NCBI GenBank assembly: GCA_017409845.1
Contig: JAFQRY010000012.1
Coordinates: forward strand, 1-64,000
DNA length: 64,000 bases
Direction of reading: 5' to 3'
Source: Clostridia bacterium
GTDB taxonomy: Bacteria; Bacillota; Clostridia; Oscillospirales; Acutalibacteraceae
Under the pieces are notes generated by a model. It worked only from the letters and a program-made list of their open reading frames with translations, made no database searches and was not told the origin of the DNA. Position 1 is the stretch's first letter; each line of letters opens with the position of its first letter. Shown piece by piece: positions 1 through 9,745 of the stretch. Both the position numbers and the translations under genes were made by a program.

Positions 1-659
1 GACAAGGAAATCATCATCACTCCCGTATACAACTACACAGTAGTTTATACATCAGACAATGCTGAAGTTTACAGCATCAAGGACAGAGCAGGCACAACCT
101 ACACTGTTCCCGCTGCAAGCAAGACAGGCTACACCTTCGCAGGCTGGACTCTTGACGGTGCAGACGCAGGTCTCACAGTCGGCGGCGAAGCAAGCATTCC
201 CGTTGGCGGTGCAACTTATGTTGCAACATGGACAGCAAACGAAGGTATTGCATATACCGTTAAGACATTCCTTATGAATAATGACGGTGTAACATATGCA
301 GAAAGCGAAGAAACTCTTTACGGCAAGGCAGGCGAACCTGCAACAGCAGCAACACCTGACAAGGAAGGCTTCACCTTCAACGCTGAAAAGAGTAACATCA
401 GCGGCACAATCGCCGGTGACGGTTCACTCGTTCTCGAAGTTTACTACGACAGAAACAAGATTACTGTTGACGTAAATGGCGAAGAAGACGAATACTACTA
501 TGATGATGAAATCACTGAGCCCACAATCCCCGTTGATCCCAACGGCGGCGAATTCGGCGGCTGGGAAGATGAAGACGGCGATCCCGTTGAATTCCCCTAC
601 AATGTACCCGACGAAGAAGACAAGGAAATCATCATCACTCCCGTATACAACTACACAGT
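1..659 (+). repeat. 41-bp direct repeat pair inside the first giant gene (1-41 and 619-659)
   Basis: The stretch beginning GACAAGGAAATCATCATC at position 1 recurs without mismatch for about 41 bp at 619, giving a 618-bp period. Both copies encode DKEIIITPVYNYTV, the end of one InlB-type unit. Such conservation of synonymous sites suggests recent duplication or gene conversion within the repeat array. Confidence 0.8.
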
Positions 660-2322
660 TGTTTACGTTGCAGAAGGCACAACAATCCACACCGTGAAGA
701 ACAGAGCAGGCTCAGACCTCGAAGTTCCTGAAGCTCCCGCTAAGGAAGGCTACAAATTCATCAAATGGATTGATGCTGACGGCGAAACTCCCGCAGATTA
801 TGCAACAGTTCCCGCCAAGAACGTAACATTCACAGCACTTTACGAAGTAAGCGCATATCAGGTTTACTACTGGGTCAACAATGAAGTTGTTTCAGTTAAG
901 TCAGCTGAATATGGCGAAACAATCGTAACAGGTATCGAGGAAGGAGAAACCAAGGTTAACCTTCTTACATACGCAACAGAAGAAGGTTATGTATTCGACG
1001 GCTGGTACACAGATGCAGAAATGACAACCAAGCTTGCAAAAGGCGCAACAGTCGGTGCAGCAAGAGTTGACCTCTATGCATCAGAAACCGCAGGCACTTA
1101 TAACGCAGTCTTCAATGTAGACGGCGAAGAATATGCAGTAGTTCCCACAGTATTCGGCGAAGAAATCGCTCTTCCCGATGAACCCACCAAGGAAGGCTTC
1201 ACCTTCACAGGTTGGAACCCCGCAGCTCAGATAATGGATGCTGAAGGCAAGACCTTTGAGGCAACATGGATTGAAACTGCAGGTGCATATACCGCAACCT
1301 TCAAGGCAGACGGTTATAAGGATGAAGTTTTCGCAATGGCATTCGGTGACGAATTCGAATCACCCGCTGATCCTTACAAGGAAGGCTACACCTTCGGCGG
1401 TTGGTCAGATGTTGAAGGCGGAACAACAGCAGTTGAGCTTCCCGAAACAATGCCCGCAGAAAACCTCACATACTACGCAATCTTCACAGTTAATAACTAC
1501 ACCGTAAACTTCAACGTAAATGTTGAAACAGAGGAATCACCCTTCATGAAGGATGAACTCAAGGTTTACGAAACTGCAGATTATGACTTCGGCGAAGAAA
1601 TCGTAATGCCCGCAGATCCCACCAACATTGAAGCTGATTTCTACACCTTCATGGGTTGGACAGATGTCAAGGGCGGCACAGAAGCCAAGTACACAGCAGA
1701 GTCAGTTATTACAATGCCCGCAGGCGACCTCGAGCTTTATGCAGTTTACGAGAGAGTATCGGTTAAGCTTGTTCCCATTGCAGGTTCAACAACCGTTATC
1801 GAAAGAAACGGCGTAAAAGAATCCTACAGCGACGATTCAGTAACAACCGATCCTTATGCAACTCCCGCAAACTTCAACCAGTATTATATCTACGGCTTTA
1901 CCAACAAGAGATCACTTCCCACAGAAGCAAATCTTGAAACCAGATATATTACTTACACCGGCGACGGACGTATCGAAATCACACGTCGTGAAGGTACAGA
2001 AGGCTTTGCAAAGCTCGGTACCGGTACACTTGTAACTCTTTACGATAACGTAACCGGCGAGGTTGTTGAACAGTTCTATCTCATCTACTTTGGTGATGTT
2101 GACGGTGACTGCTATGTAACAGGTGCCGACTATACCAATGTAAATGCTGAATTGTCAAAGGGTAGAACATGGTCTGCTCTCAGAGGCTCAAGCAGAGTTC
2201 TTTACATGATCAAGGCTGCAAACCTTGATGGTCAGAACAATATCTACGGTACTGACCTTAACCTCCTCAACAGTGCTGTTAACGGTAAAGCTCTCGACCA
2301 GACCACAGGCGTAATGGCATAA
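1..2322 (+). CDS. Giant InlB-repeat protein with C-terminal dockerin-like domain (5' truncated)
   Basis: The reading frame is open from the first base, so this is the C-terminal 773 residues of a longer protein. It contains about seven InlB/Listeria-Bacteroides-type repeats marked by GYTFxGW-like motifs, and one MucBP-like module (about residues 85-160, ending VYYDRN). From about residue 588 (VKLVPIAGSTTVI) it carries a module shared with the next two genes, with the motif LYDNVTGE. A dockerin-like domain follows from about residue 697: the first calcium loop is DVDGDCYVTGAD, the second (NLDGQNNIYGTD) is degenerate, and the tail is DQTTG. The protein is probably extracellular, by analogy with its neighbours, whose signal peptides are visible. 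No LPXTG motif is present. Function is unknown; adhesion or a role as a surface-complex component is inference. Confidence 0.85.
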   Translation, partial: DKEIIITPVYNYTVVYTSDNAEVYSIKDRAGTTYTVPAASKTGYTFAGWTLDGADAGLTVGGEASIPVGGATYVATWTANEGIAYTVKTFLMNNDGVTYAESEETLYGKAGEPATAATPDKEGFTFNAEKSNISGTIAGDGSLVLEVYYDRNKITVDVNGEEDEYYYDDEITEPTIPVDPNGGEFGGWEDEDGDPVEFPYNVPDEEDKEIIITPVYNYTVVYVAEGTTIHTVKNRAGSDLEVPEAPAKEGYKFIKWIDADGETPADYATVPAKNVTFTALYEVSAYQVYYWVNNEVVSVKSAEYGETIVTGIEEGETKVNLLTYATEEGYVFDGWYTDAEMTTKLAKGATVGAARVDLYASETAGTYNAVFNVDGEEYAVVPTVFGEEIALPDEPTKEGFTFTGWNPAAQIMDAEGKTFEATWIETAGAYTATFKADGYKDEVFAMAFGDEFESPADPYKEGYTFGGWSDVEGGTTAVELPETMPAENLTYYAIFTVNNYTVNFNVNVETEESPFMKDELKVYETADYDFGEEIVMPADPTNIEADFYTFMGWTDVKGGTEAKYTAESVITMPAGDLELYAVYERVSVKLVPIAGSTTVIERNGVKESYSDDSVTTDPYATPANFNQYYIYGFTNKRSLPTEANLETRYITYTGDGRIEITRREGTEGFAKLGTGTLVTLYDNVTGEVVEQFYLIYFGDVDGDCYVTGADYTNVNAELSKGRTWSALRGSSRVLYMIKAANLDGQNNIYGTDLNLLNSAVNGKALDQTTGVMA

Positions 2323-2336
2323 CAAAACATAATATT

Positions 2337-2360
2337 CGGGAGGGGAGTAATCCTCTCCCG
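2337..2360 (+). terminator. Stem-loop between giant genes 1 and 2 (weak terminator candidate)
   Basis: A 9-bp stem (CGGGAGGGG with CCTCTCCCG, one G-T pair) encloses the loop AGTAAT just after the stop codon of the first giant gene. There is no immediate T-run; TTTT comes about 10 nt later. It could be a weak terminator or a processing or stability element. Confidence 0.4.
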
Positions 2361-2482
2361 GATTACCGCGTTTTAATTGAAGATTGTTAAAACCGGCAGT
2401 TTATCCCTTCAATATGGAAATTTCAGATAGATTTTATCTGTTTTCATATATACCTTAATAAAATAAGGGAGGAAATTATTGA

Positions 2483-5400
2483 ATGAAAATTACCAAACGC
2501 ATAGTCTCATTGGTGCTTGCGTTGCTTCTTGTTTTTGGTAATGTTTCTCTCCTCGCCAACGCTGCACTCAGCGACAAGGTCACGGTTCGTTTCAAATACT
2601 ACCGTGAGGTTGACGGCAAGTGGGAAGAGACAAATAAAATCGCAAGAGGCGACACGGTAAAAGCGAGACTCTTTATGGATACTACTTTCAAACACAGCAC
2701 AATGCTGTTGTTCATGTCGTATCCGAACACATTCATGAAACATGAATATGAAGATCTCGAGCAGGATCCTAACGACTCAGATATCTATTATCCTGCAAAA
2801 AATGCAGAAAATGCTGATGCTGTTGGTGCTGGTTTTGAATTCAATGTTGTTACATTGTATCCCGGATATAAGGACCAGCTCACAGATGATGGTGGCGGAG
2901 AATATGAACCTTATGTTCCTCAGAGTTATTTCGATGCTCACGATTGGATGACATCATTTGCTGCTGTTTATACTCCGTTCCAGTTCAAGTCATCTTCAGG
3001 TTGGGTAGCAGAATACGTTTTCACTGTTAAAGATGATGCTACCGGTGAAGGTTACATTGAAATTCCCGAAGGCTCAATCATGGCTCCCGGCGAGCAGGAA
3101 GCTGCAGTTACTTACATCGCTAAGGAAGAAGGCGGTGCACCTGTACTTTCAATGAACGAACCCTTCACATGGGACGTTGCAGATGACAATGTTCTCACAC
3201 TTAACAACACAGTAAAATTCGATGCAGGCGAAGGCACTCTTACCGGCACAGCTTCATACGAAGGCTATATCGGTGCTCCTCTTTCTGACATCGCAGGCTT
3301 TGCAGTTCCCAAGGCATCTGCAAGCGGCAAAAACTTCCTTGGCTGGACTCCCGACGGCGGTGCAACCGTTTACACAAGCGAGCAGGTCAAGACTCTTGAA
3401 GTTGATTATGACGAAATGACTCTTACTGCTGTTTATGAAGCAGCAGACGCAACATATAAGCAGACTGTTTACACCATGGATACAGACGGCAACTATGTTG
3501 CAGGTGAAACCACCAACGAAGGTGCAGCAACAAACGATAAGGTCAAGGCTTCCGATTACGAAGTTCCCGCAGGCTTTACTCTCAACGCAGAGAAGAGCAC
3601 ACAGGGCGAAGTAACCGTTACATCAGACGGCAACGCTGCTCTTGACATTTACCTCACAAGAAACAAGTATGAAATCGCATTCGGCGATGCAAAGGAAAGC
3701 ATCTATTTCGAAAAGGCATATACTGCTCCCGAAGGACCTAAGGTTGACGGAATGAAGTTCACCGGCTGGCTCGGTGCTGACGGAAAAACACTTCAGCCCG
3801 GCGAAACCGCAAATGTTGTTGTCGGCGGCATGACCTACACAGCTCAGTATGTTTCAGCTGAAACAACAGTAGCAGTTAAGGTTAAGTATAATGACCGTGC
3901 TAACGGCGGTGCAGAAAAGATTGTTGATGCTGCAACAGTTGACACAATCGCAGGCTACACCGTAGCTCTTGCAGAGGCAGCAGGCGATGCAGAAAAGACA
4001 ACCTACTACCTCATCAAAGATCTTCCCGTAATCGAACATTACGAGTATGATGCAGAAAATACTGTAGCAACAGTAACCGCAGCAGAAGACGGTACAACCG
4101 TTCTTTACGCTGTTTATAAGCCCGTAAACTACACCGCAACCTTCGAGGGTGCACAGACATTCGCAGATGTAGCTTACTACAGCGAAATCACTGTTCCCGC
4201 AGGTCCCGTAGTTGCAGGCAAGACCTTCACAGGCTGGCTTGGTTCAGACGGCACAACTCCTGCAGTCGGCACCAAGATCAATGTTAAGGGCGATGTAACC
4301 TATACCGCTCAGTATGATGATATTGTTTACACCGCAACCTACAGCTTCACCGGCGAAACTCCCGATGATGCAAAGGTTCCCGGCGTTGCTTCAGGTATCA
4401 AGGGCGACGAAATCGTTCTTGAAGATCCCGCAGAGGTTACCGGCTGGACATTCAACGGCTGGACCGTAAACGGTGCAACAGTTACAGACGGCAAGTATTA
4501 CTTCAATACTTCAAATGTAACAATCAAGGGTACATGGACCCAGAATGTTTATACTGCAACCTACTGGCTCGATGCAGCTATGACAGAGCAGTATGATTAT
4601 CAGGAATATAACTACGGTGACATCATCGAGCTCCTTGACGCTCCCGATGCAACCTATGTTCCCGCAGGTAAGGAATTCGTTGAATGGGATTGCGGCTATG
4701 CATCAATGCCCGCTAAGAACATTGACATTATCGCAACCTTCAATCCTCTTTACTATTCAGTAACAGTCAAGCTTCCCGATGAGGATCCCTTCGTTCTCAA
4801 TGATGCAGCACTTTACGGCGACGAAATCACCGCAGAAGAGCTTGCTGATTATGAAGAAATCGAAGGCTACACCTTCAACGGCTGGAAGGTAGCAGGTAAA
4901 ACTGTAAATCTTCCCTATGCTATCACAGGCAACACCGTATTTGTTGCAGATGCAACAATCAATGCATGGGATCTTTACTTCTGGGCATCAGAAGAAGATT
5001 ATCTTGCATTTGAAGAAGGCACCCTTACCTCTGACGATGCATATAAGTTCGTAGCTGATATTACATACGGTTCAGCTATTGATACTCTTACTCCCGTTGG
5101 TCCTTCCAAGGAGGGTCACACCTTCGCAACGTGGGATATGGAACCCACAATCATGGAAGACCAGGATATGCATTTCTATGCAACATATGATATCGAATCA
5201 TACAAAGTTATCTGGGATGTTGACGGTAAGACATATGAGCATAATTATGATTATAACGAAACTCTTGCAGCTCCCGAAGTAAGCAAGGTAGGCTACGCCT
5301 TTAAGGGCTGGGCAGGTCTTGCAGAAGATGCAACAAAGATGCCCGATATCGGTAACAACGGTGCTTCAATCACCTATACTGCAGTTCTTGAGCCTAACAC

Positions 5401-8400
5401 CTATGATGCAGTATTCTATCTTGATGCTGAAAAGACTCAGGTACACGCAACTGTTCCCACCAAGTATGATGCAGATATCATCGCTCCCGAAGCTCCTGCT
5501 AAGGCCGGCTATGATTTCGCAGGCTGGGCTCCCGCAGTTGGCAAGATGGACAGCGTTGACGGCAAGGAATTCGTTGCAACATGGACTGCTAAGGGCAACA
5601 CTCCCTACACAGTAAATGTTTACACAATGGGTACCGACGGCGAATACGGTGCAGCTGATGTCAAGAATCTCACAGCAGCAACCGATTCAATGGCTACCTA
5701 CGCACCTGAAATTGCAGAAGGCTTCTCGCTCAATGCAAACAGCGTAACAGAAGGCAAAGTTACCGCAGACGGCAAGCTTGTTCTTAACATCTGGATTGAC
5801 AGACAGACATTCACTCTCACAACCGTTGTTGACGGCAAGACTGTTGAAACACCTTACCTCTACGGTGCAGCAGTTGCAGTTGAAACTCCCTCCAAGGTTG
5901 GTCACTCCTTCGCTTGGGATAAGGCAGTTCCCTCAACAATGCCCGCAGAAAACGTAACTCTTAACGGTACATTCACTGCTAACCAGTATGACCTTGTTTA
6001 CATGGTAGACGGCAAGCAGCATTCAACCGAAAAGGTTACCTACGGCACACCCGTAACAGTTATTGCTCCTCTTACCAAGGATGGCTACACCTTCTCAGGT
6101 TGGAATAAGACAGGCACATTCAATATGCCTGCTGAAACCGTAACAATCAGCGGTACATTCACTATCAACAGCTATAAGGTTATCTATAAGGTAGACGGCA
6201 ACGTTGTTCACGAAGCAACAGCTGAATACAACTCAAAGGTTGACCTTTATGACTACACACCCGAAGAAGGCTACACCTTCAGCGGTTGGGATAAGGAAGA
6301 CGGCTTCACAATGCCCGCTTCCGAAGTAACCGTTAACGGTACAACTTCAAAGATCACTGTAACAATTACCTATAAGTTCATAGGAGATGTTCCTGCCGAC
6401 TATCCCGAACCCGCACCCGTAACCGCAACATATGGCGAAAGCATCAGTAAGTATAATAATTACGAAGGCAACGATCTTGTTACCGGATATTCATCAACCT
6501 CTCATGAGTGGTCCGGTGTGGTTGATGGCGAAGACGGAAATTATTATGTAGGTTCGGAAGATATTGTCATTACCTATATTTGGAACAGAATTCCCGTAAT
6601 GATAACAACTTCCTACACAGGTGATGTTCCTGCAGGCTATGAATCAAGCGAAGATTGGTCCAAGAAGTATAATGACAGCTTCACTCTCACAGCTCCCGTA
6701 GAAGAGGGTTATACCTTCAAGGGCTGGACTGTTGAAGGTGCAGCAGAATACGACGCAGCAACAGGTACCGTAAAGGTTGGTCTTGATGACATCACAATCA
6801 CCGGTACATGGGAAATCAACAAGTATGACGTTATCTACATGGTAGACGGCGTTGAACACACAAGAGTCAAGGATGTTGCTTACGGCACTCCCGTAACAGT
6901 TCTTGATGACCTTGTTGAATCAGGCAAGACCTTCAGCGGTTGGGATAAGGAAGACTTCGTAATGCCCGATGAAGACGTTGTTATCAACGGTTCATGGACT
7001 ACCAACACCTACACTGTTAAGTATTATCTTGACAGCGAAATGAACGCAGACGAAGTTGTATTTGATTACACAGGCGTTTTCGGCTTCGAATATAATGTTC
7101 CCGTTCCCACCAAGGACGGTCACACATTCGTAGCATGGCTCAATGCAGACGGTTCAGACTCAGGTCTCACCGCAGGCACAACAACAGCTATCCCCGTAAA
7201 CGGCGGCACATACTATGCAACATGGACTGTAAACAACACCAAGCTTGTTTACAGAGCAGGCACAGATGCTAAGTTCTCAGACGGAACAACCCAGAAGACA
7301 TATGATGTTCCTTACGGTACAGCACAGTCAGAATGGCCCGTTCCCACAGAAGAACTCACAAGACCCGGCTACATCTTCAATGGCTGGAACATGACATCCG
7401 CTCCCGCAACAATGGGCACCGCTCAGGTTAACATTGCTGCAAACTGGGATGCAATTCCCTACACCGTAACATGGATCAACGGTGACGCTGAACCCGTTGT
7501 TGATGATTACATCTACGGTAAGGAAATCATCGCTCCTGAGCTTGAAGACAGAGAAGGCTGGACCTTCGAAGGCTGGCTTGAAGCTGACGGTGAAACCTAC
7601 TTCAATGATGGCGACACCATGGGCGAAAAGAGCCTTGTTTACACAGCTCAGTGGAGCGGTAACGAAGGCATCGAATATACAGTATACAGATACTTCGAAA
7701 ACCTTGCTCAGGATGGCTGGATGAACGGTGCAGAAGCTGAAGCCCTCACAGGCAAGAAGGCTGAAACCGTTCTCACAGGTACCGCAGGTACAGAAGCAGA
7801 AGTAGATGCAGCTGCAGAAGCAGTTGACGGCTTCTACATCGACGGCGAAAACAGCGTATTCAAGGCTGTAATCGCAGGCGACGGCACAACAGCTCTTGTA
7901 ATCTACTATTACAGAGATACCGTTAAGGTAACAGTTAAGGATCCCGACGGCGAAACCTTCATTGATGATGATTTCGTTTACGGCGATACAATTGAAGAGC
8001 CTGACCACGATAAGGAAGGCTATGACTTCATTAAGTGGGTAGATGAAGAAGGCAACACAGTTACCTTCCCGATGACAGTTCCCGCAACCGACATCGTAAT
8101 CAAACCCGTTTATGAAGCAAAGAAATACACAATCACATTCGTTGATGACGATAACACAGTTATCGAAGCAGCTAAGGAAGTTGAATTCGGTTCAACAATC
8201 GTTGCTCCCGCTGATCCCGAAAAGGAAGGCTTCAAGTTTGCATACTGGATTGATGCTGACACAGGTGCTGTAATGCCCGCAACAATGCCTGCTAAGAACG
8301 CAACTTATAAGGCATATTACACTGCAGGCGATGACACAACATACTTCATCGAAGTATACATGATGGATACCAACGGTGACTACACAATGGCTTCACGCAC

Positions 8401-9610
8401 CGCTGCTACCGGCACAACCGGTGAACCCATCAGCGTTGTTCCCGGCACAATCACAGGCTGCACATATGATGCAAGTCTCAGCGTTCTTACCGGCATCATC
8501 ACTGCTGACGGTAAGGCAGCTCTCAAGGTTTACTATGCACGCAACATTTACACCGTAACCTTCAATGCAGCAGACGGCGTATTTGCAGACGATGCAACAT
8601 CAGTAGGTCCCACCGATGTTTACTTCGGTGCAGCAATTCCCGTTCCCGCACAGCCCACAAGAGAAGGCTATGACTTCGCAGGCTGGGATAAGGAAGTTCC
8701 CGCAACAATGCCCGCTGATAACCTTACATTCAACGCAACATGGACTGAAGCTGAATATTCAATCACCTATGTTGTAAACGGTACTAAGGAAACCGTAAGC
8801 TACAAGTTCGGCGAAGCTGTCAAGGCTCCTGCTGATCCCGTAGTTGCAGGCATGACCTTCCTCAAGTGGGATACAGAAATCCCCGCAACAATGCCCGCTG
8901 AAGATCTTGTAATCGTTGCTCAGTTCGAAGTTTCGGTTTATAAGGCAACCTTCCTTGTTGACGGCGTTGTTTATGACCAGTTCATGGTTGGTCACGGCGA
9001 CGAAATCCCCGTACCCGCAGAAAATCCCACCAAGAAATTCTACGTCTTCACAGGCTGGAGCAATATGCCTGATGACGGCAGAATGCCTGCTGTTGATATC
9101 GAAATCACAGCAACCTTCGAAAGAGTTCCTGTTAAGCTCGTTCCCATGGCAGGCTCAACAACCGTTATAGATGACGATACAATGGCTATCTATGGTATCG
9201 GCCTCTATGCAACAGAAGATTCACTCCGCAAAGATAAGCTCGCAGTTGAAGGCGACGGCTACTTCACAGTTGCTCCTTCAATGAGAACTGCTTGCGGTAC
9301 CGGTACTGTTATCGAGCTCTACGATAACGTTACAGGCGAGCTTCTTGAAACCTACACAATCGTTGTCTTCGGTGACCTCAACGGCGACTCGAAGATCACC
9401 ATTGATGACCATGCAATTGCTCAGGCTGAGTATGACTGGTTCACATCATGGTCAGATTCTTCAAGTTCAGAGTATGACTTCTACAAGACAATGGCTGCAG
9501 ACTTCAACGGCGATAAGTTCATCACCAACGGTGAAGCAGCTGATATCGAAAGATATGTTCTCGGAACAGTCACAATCGACCAGACAACTGGCGCAGTAAC
9601 CCATAACTAA
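2483..9610 (+). CDS. Giant secreted InlB-repeat protein with dockerin-like C-terminus (2375 aa)
   Basis: The start is supported by AAGGGAGG about 9 nt upstream. Residues 1-28 form a signal peptide (basic MKITKRIV, hydrophobic core, cut near ANA-ALS). An uncharacterised N-terminal module follows to about residue 240, with GDTVKARLFMDT and WVAEYVFTVK. About 22 InlB-type repeats then run to about residue 2210, many ending in a VPATMPA motif, interspersed with about four MucBP-like modules (for example those starting YTVNVYTMGTDG and YFIEVYMMDTNG). The shared pre-dockerin module starts at about 2217. A dockerin-like domain with two good calcium loops (DLNGDSKITIDD, DFNGDKFITNGE) lies at about 2297-2362, followed by the tail TIDQTTG. 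No sortase motif or C-terminal membrane anchor is seen. It is probably an exported surface or matrix protein; the ligand is unknown. Confidence 0.9.
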   Translation: MKITKRIVSLVLALLLVFGNVSLLANAALSDKVTVRFKYYREVDGKWEETNKIARGDTVKARLFMDTTFKHSTMLLFMSYPNTFMKHEYEDLEQDPNDSDIYYPAKNAENADAVGAGFEFNVVTLYPGYKDQLTDDGGGEYEPYVPQSYFDAHDWMTSFAAVYTPFQFKSSSGWVAEYVFTVKDDATGEGYIEIPEGSIMAPGEQEAAVTYIAKEEGGAPVLSMNEPFTWDVADDNVLTLNNTVKFDAGEGTLTGTASYEGYIGAPLSDIAGFAVPKASASGKNFLGWTPDGGATVYTSEQVKTLEVDYDEMTLTAVYEAADATYKQTVYTMDTDGNYVAGETTNEGAATNDKVKASDYEVPAGFTLNAEKSTQGEVTVTSDGNAALDIYLTRNKYEIAFGDAKESIYFEKAYTAPEGPKVDGMKFTGWLGADGKTLQPGETANVVVGGMTYTAQYVSAETTVAVKVKYNDRANGGAEKIVDAATVDTIAGYTVALAEAAGDAEKTTYYLIKDLPVIEHYEYDAENTVATVTAAEDGTTVLYAVYKPVNYTATFEGAQTFADVAYYSEITVPAGPVVAGKTFTGWLGSDGTTPAVGTKINVKGDVTYTAQYDDIVYTATYSFTGETPDDAKVPGVASGIKGDEIVLEDPAEVTGWTFNGWTVNGATVTDGKYYFNTSNVTIKGTWTQNVYTATYWLDAAMTEQYDYQEYNYGDIIELLDAPDATYVPAGKEFVEWDCGYASMPAKNIDIIATFNPLYYSVTVKLPDEDPFVLNDAALYGDEITAEELADYEEIEGYTFNGWKVAGKTVNLPYAITGNTVFVADATINAWDLYFWASEEDYLAFEEGTLTSDDAYKFVADITYGSAIDTLTPVGPSKEGHTFATWDMEPTIMEDQDMHFYATYDIESYKVIWDVDGKTYEHNYDYNETLAAPEVSKVGYAFKGWAGLAEDATKMPDIGNNGASITYTAVLEPNTYDAVFYLDAEKTQVHATVPTKYDADIIAPEAPAKAGYDFAGWAPAVGKMDSVDGKEFVATWTAKGNTPYTVNVYTMGTDGEYGAADVKNLTAATDSMATYAPEIAEGFSLNANSVTEGKVTADGKLVLNIWIDRQTFTLTTVVDGKTVETPYLYGAAVAVETPSKVGHSFAWDKAVPSTMPAENVTLNGTFTANQYDLVYMVDGKQHSTEKVTYGTPVTVIAPLTKDGYTFSGWNKTGTFNMPAETVTISGTFTINSYKVIYKVDGNVVHEATAEYNSKVDLYDYTPEEGYTFSGWDKEDGFTMPASEVTVNGTTSKITVTITYKFIGDVPADYPEPAPVTATYGESISKYNNYEGNDLVTGYSSTSHEWSGVVDGEDGNYYVGSEDIVITYIWNRIPVMITTSYTGDVPAGYESSEDWSKKYNDSFTLTAPVEEGYTFKGWTVEGAAEYDAATGTVKVGLDDITITGTWEINKYDVIYMVDGVEHTRVKDVAYGTPVTVLDDLVESGKTFSGWDKEDFVMPDEDVVINGSWTTNTYTVKYYLDSEMNADEVVFDYTGVFGFEYNVPVPTKDGHTFVAWLNADGSDSGLTAGTTTAIPVNGGTYYATWTVNNTKLVYRAGTDAKFSDGTTQKTYDVPYGTAQSEWPVPTEELTRPGYIFNGWNMTSAPATMGTAQVNIAANWDAIPYTVTWINGDAEPVVDDYIYGKEIIAPELEDREGWTFEGWLEADGETYFNDGDTMGEKSLVYTAQWSGNEGIEYTVYRYFENLAQDGWMNGAEAEALTGKKAETVLTGTAGTEAEVDAAAEAVDGFYIDGENSVFKAVIAGDGTTALVIYYYRDTVKVTVKDPDGETFIDDDFVYGDTIEEPDHDKEGYDFIKWVDEEGNTVTFPMTVPATDIVIKPVYEAKKYTITFVDDDNTVIEAAKEVEFGSTIVAPADPEKEGFKFAYWIDADTGAVMPATMPAKNATYKAYYTAGDDTTYFIEVYMMDTNGDYTMASRTAATGTTGEPISVVPGTITGCTYDASLSVLTGIITADGKAALKVYYARNIYTVTFNAADGVFADDATSVGPTDVYFGAAIPVPAQPTREGYDFAGWDKEVPATMPADNLTFNATWTEAEYSITYVVNGTKETVSYKFGEAVKAPADPVVAGMTFLKWDTEIPATMPAEDLVIVAQFEVSVYKATFLVDGVVYDQFMVGHGDEIPVPAENPTKKFYVFTGWSNMPDDGRMPAVDIEITATFERVPVKLVPMAGSTTVIDDDTMAIYGIGLYATEDSLRKDKLAVEGDGYFTVAPSMRTACGTGTVIELYDNVTGELLETYTIVVFGDLNGDSKITIDDHAIAQAEYDWFTSWSDSSSSEYDFYKTMAADFNGDKFITNGEAADIERYVLGTVTIDQTTGAVTHN
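3200..9125 (+). repeat. InlB-type repeat array of giant gene 2 (about 22 units)
   Basis: Units of roughly 65-85 codons recur, each ending in GYTFxGW or a close variant followed by a beta-rich spacer. DNA identity between units is visibly high around the motif. MucBP-like modules break the array at several points, and one unit, near 6480, has lost most of the GYTFxGW core. Confidence 0.85.
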
Positions 9611-9631
9611 ATGCACATCTAACCTGAAATT

Positions 9632-9655
9632 GCCTGCGGGGGCAACCCCGCAGGC
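9632..9655 (+). terminator. Perfect GC-rich hairpin after giant gene 2
   Basis: GCCTGCGGGG pairs perfectly with CCCCGCAGGC around a GCAA tetraloop. No strong T-run follows (AAAGATTTT), so termination may be partial. Two more small hairpins follow before the next start: ATGAGCAG/CTGCTCAT at 9681-9706 and CCCGC/GCGGG at 9710-9723. These 5' leader structures could affect translation of the next gene. Confidence 0.5.
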
Positions 9656-9745
9656 GGTGCAAAGATTTTAATCCGGTTTAATGAGCAGAGGGTGCAATCT
9701 GCTCATAAGCCCGCAACAGCGGGTACAAAATAAGGAGGATATCTC

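Noticed and set aside
7328-8008. Long open frame (226 codons) on the minus strand inside giant gene 2
   Set aside because: It is a shadow of the repeat coding frame: no RBS, no plausible protein, cysteine-rich low-complexity translation.
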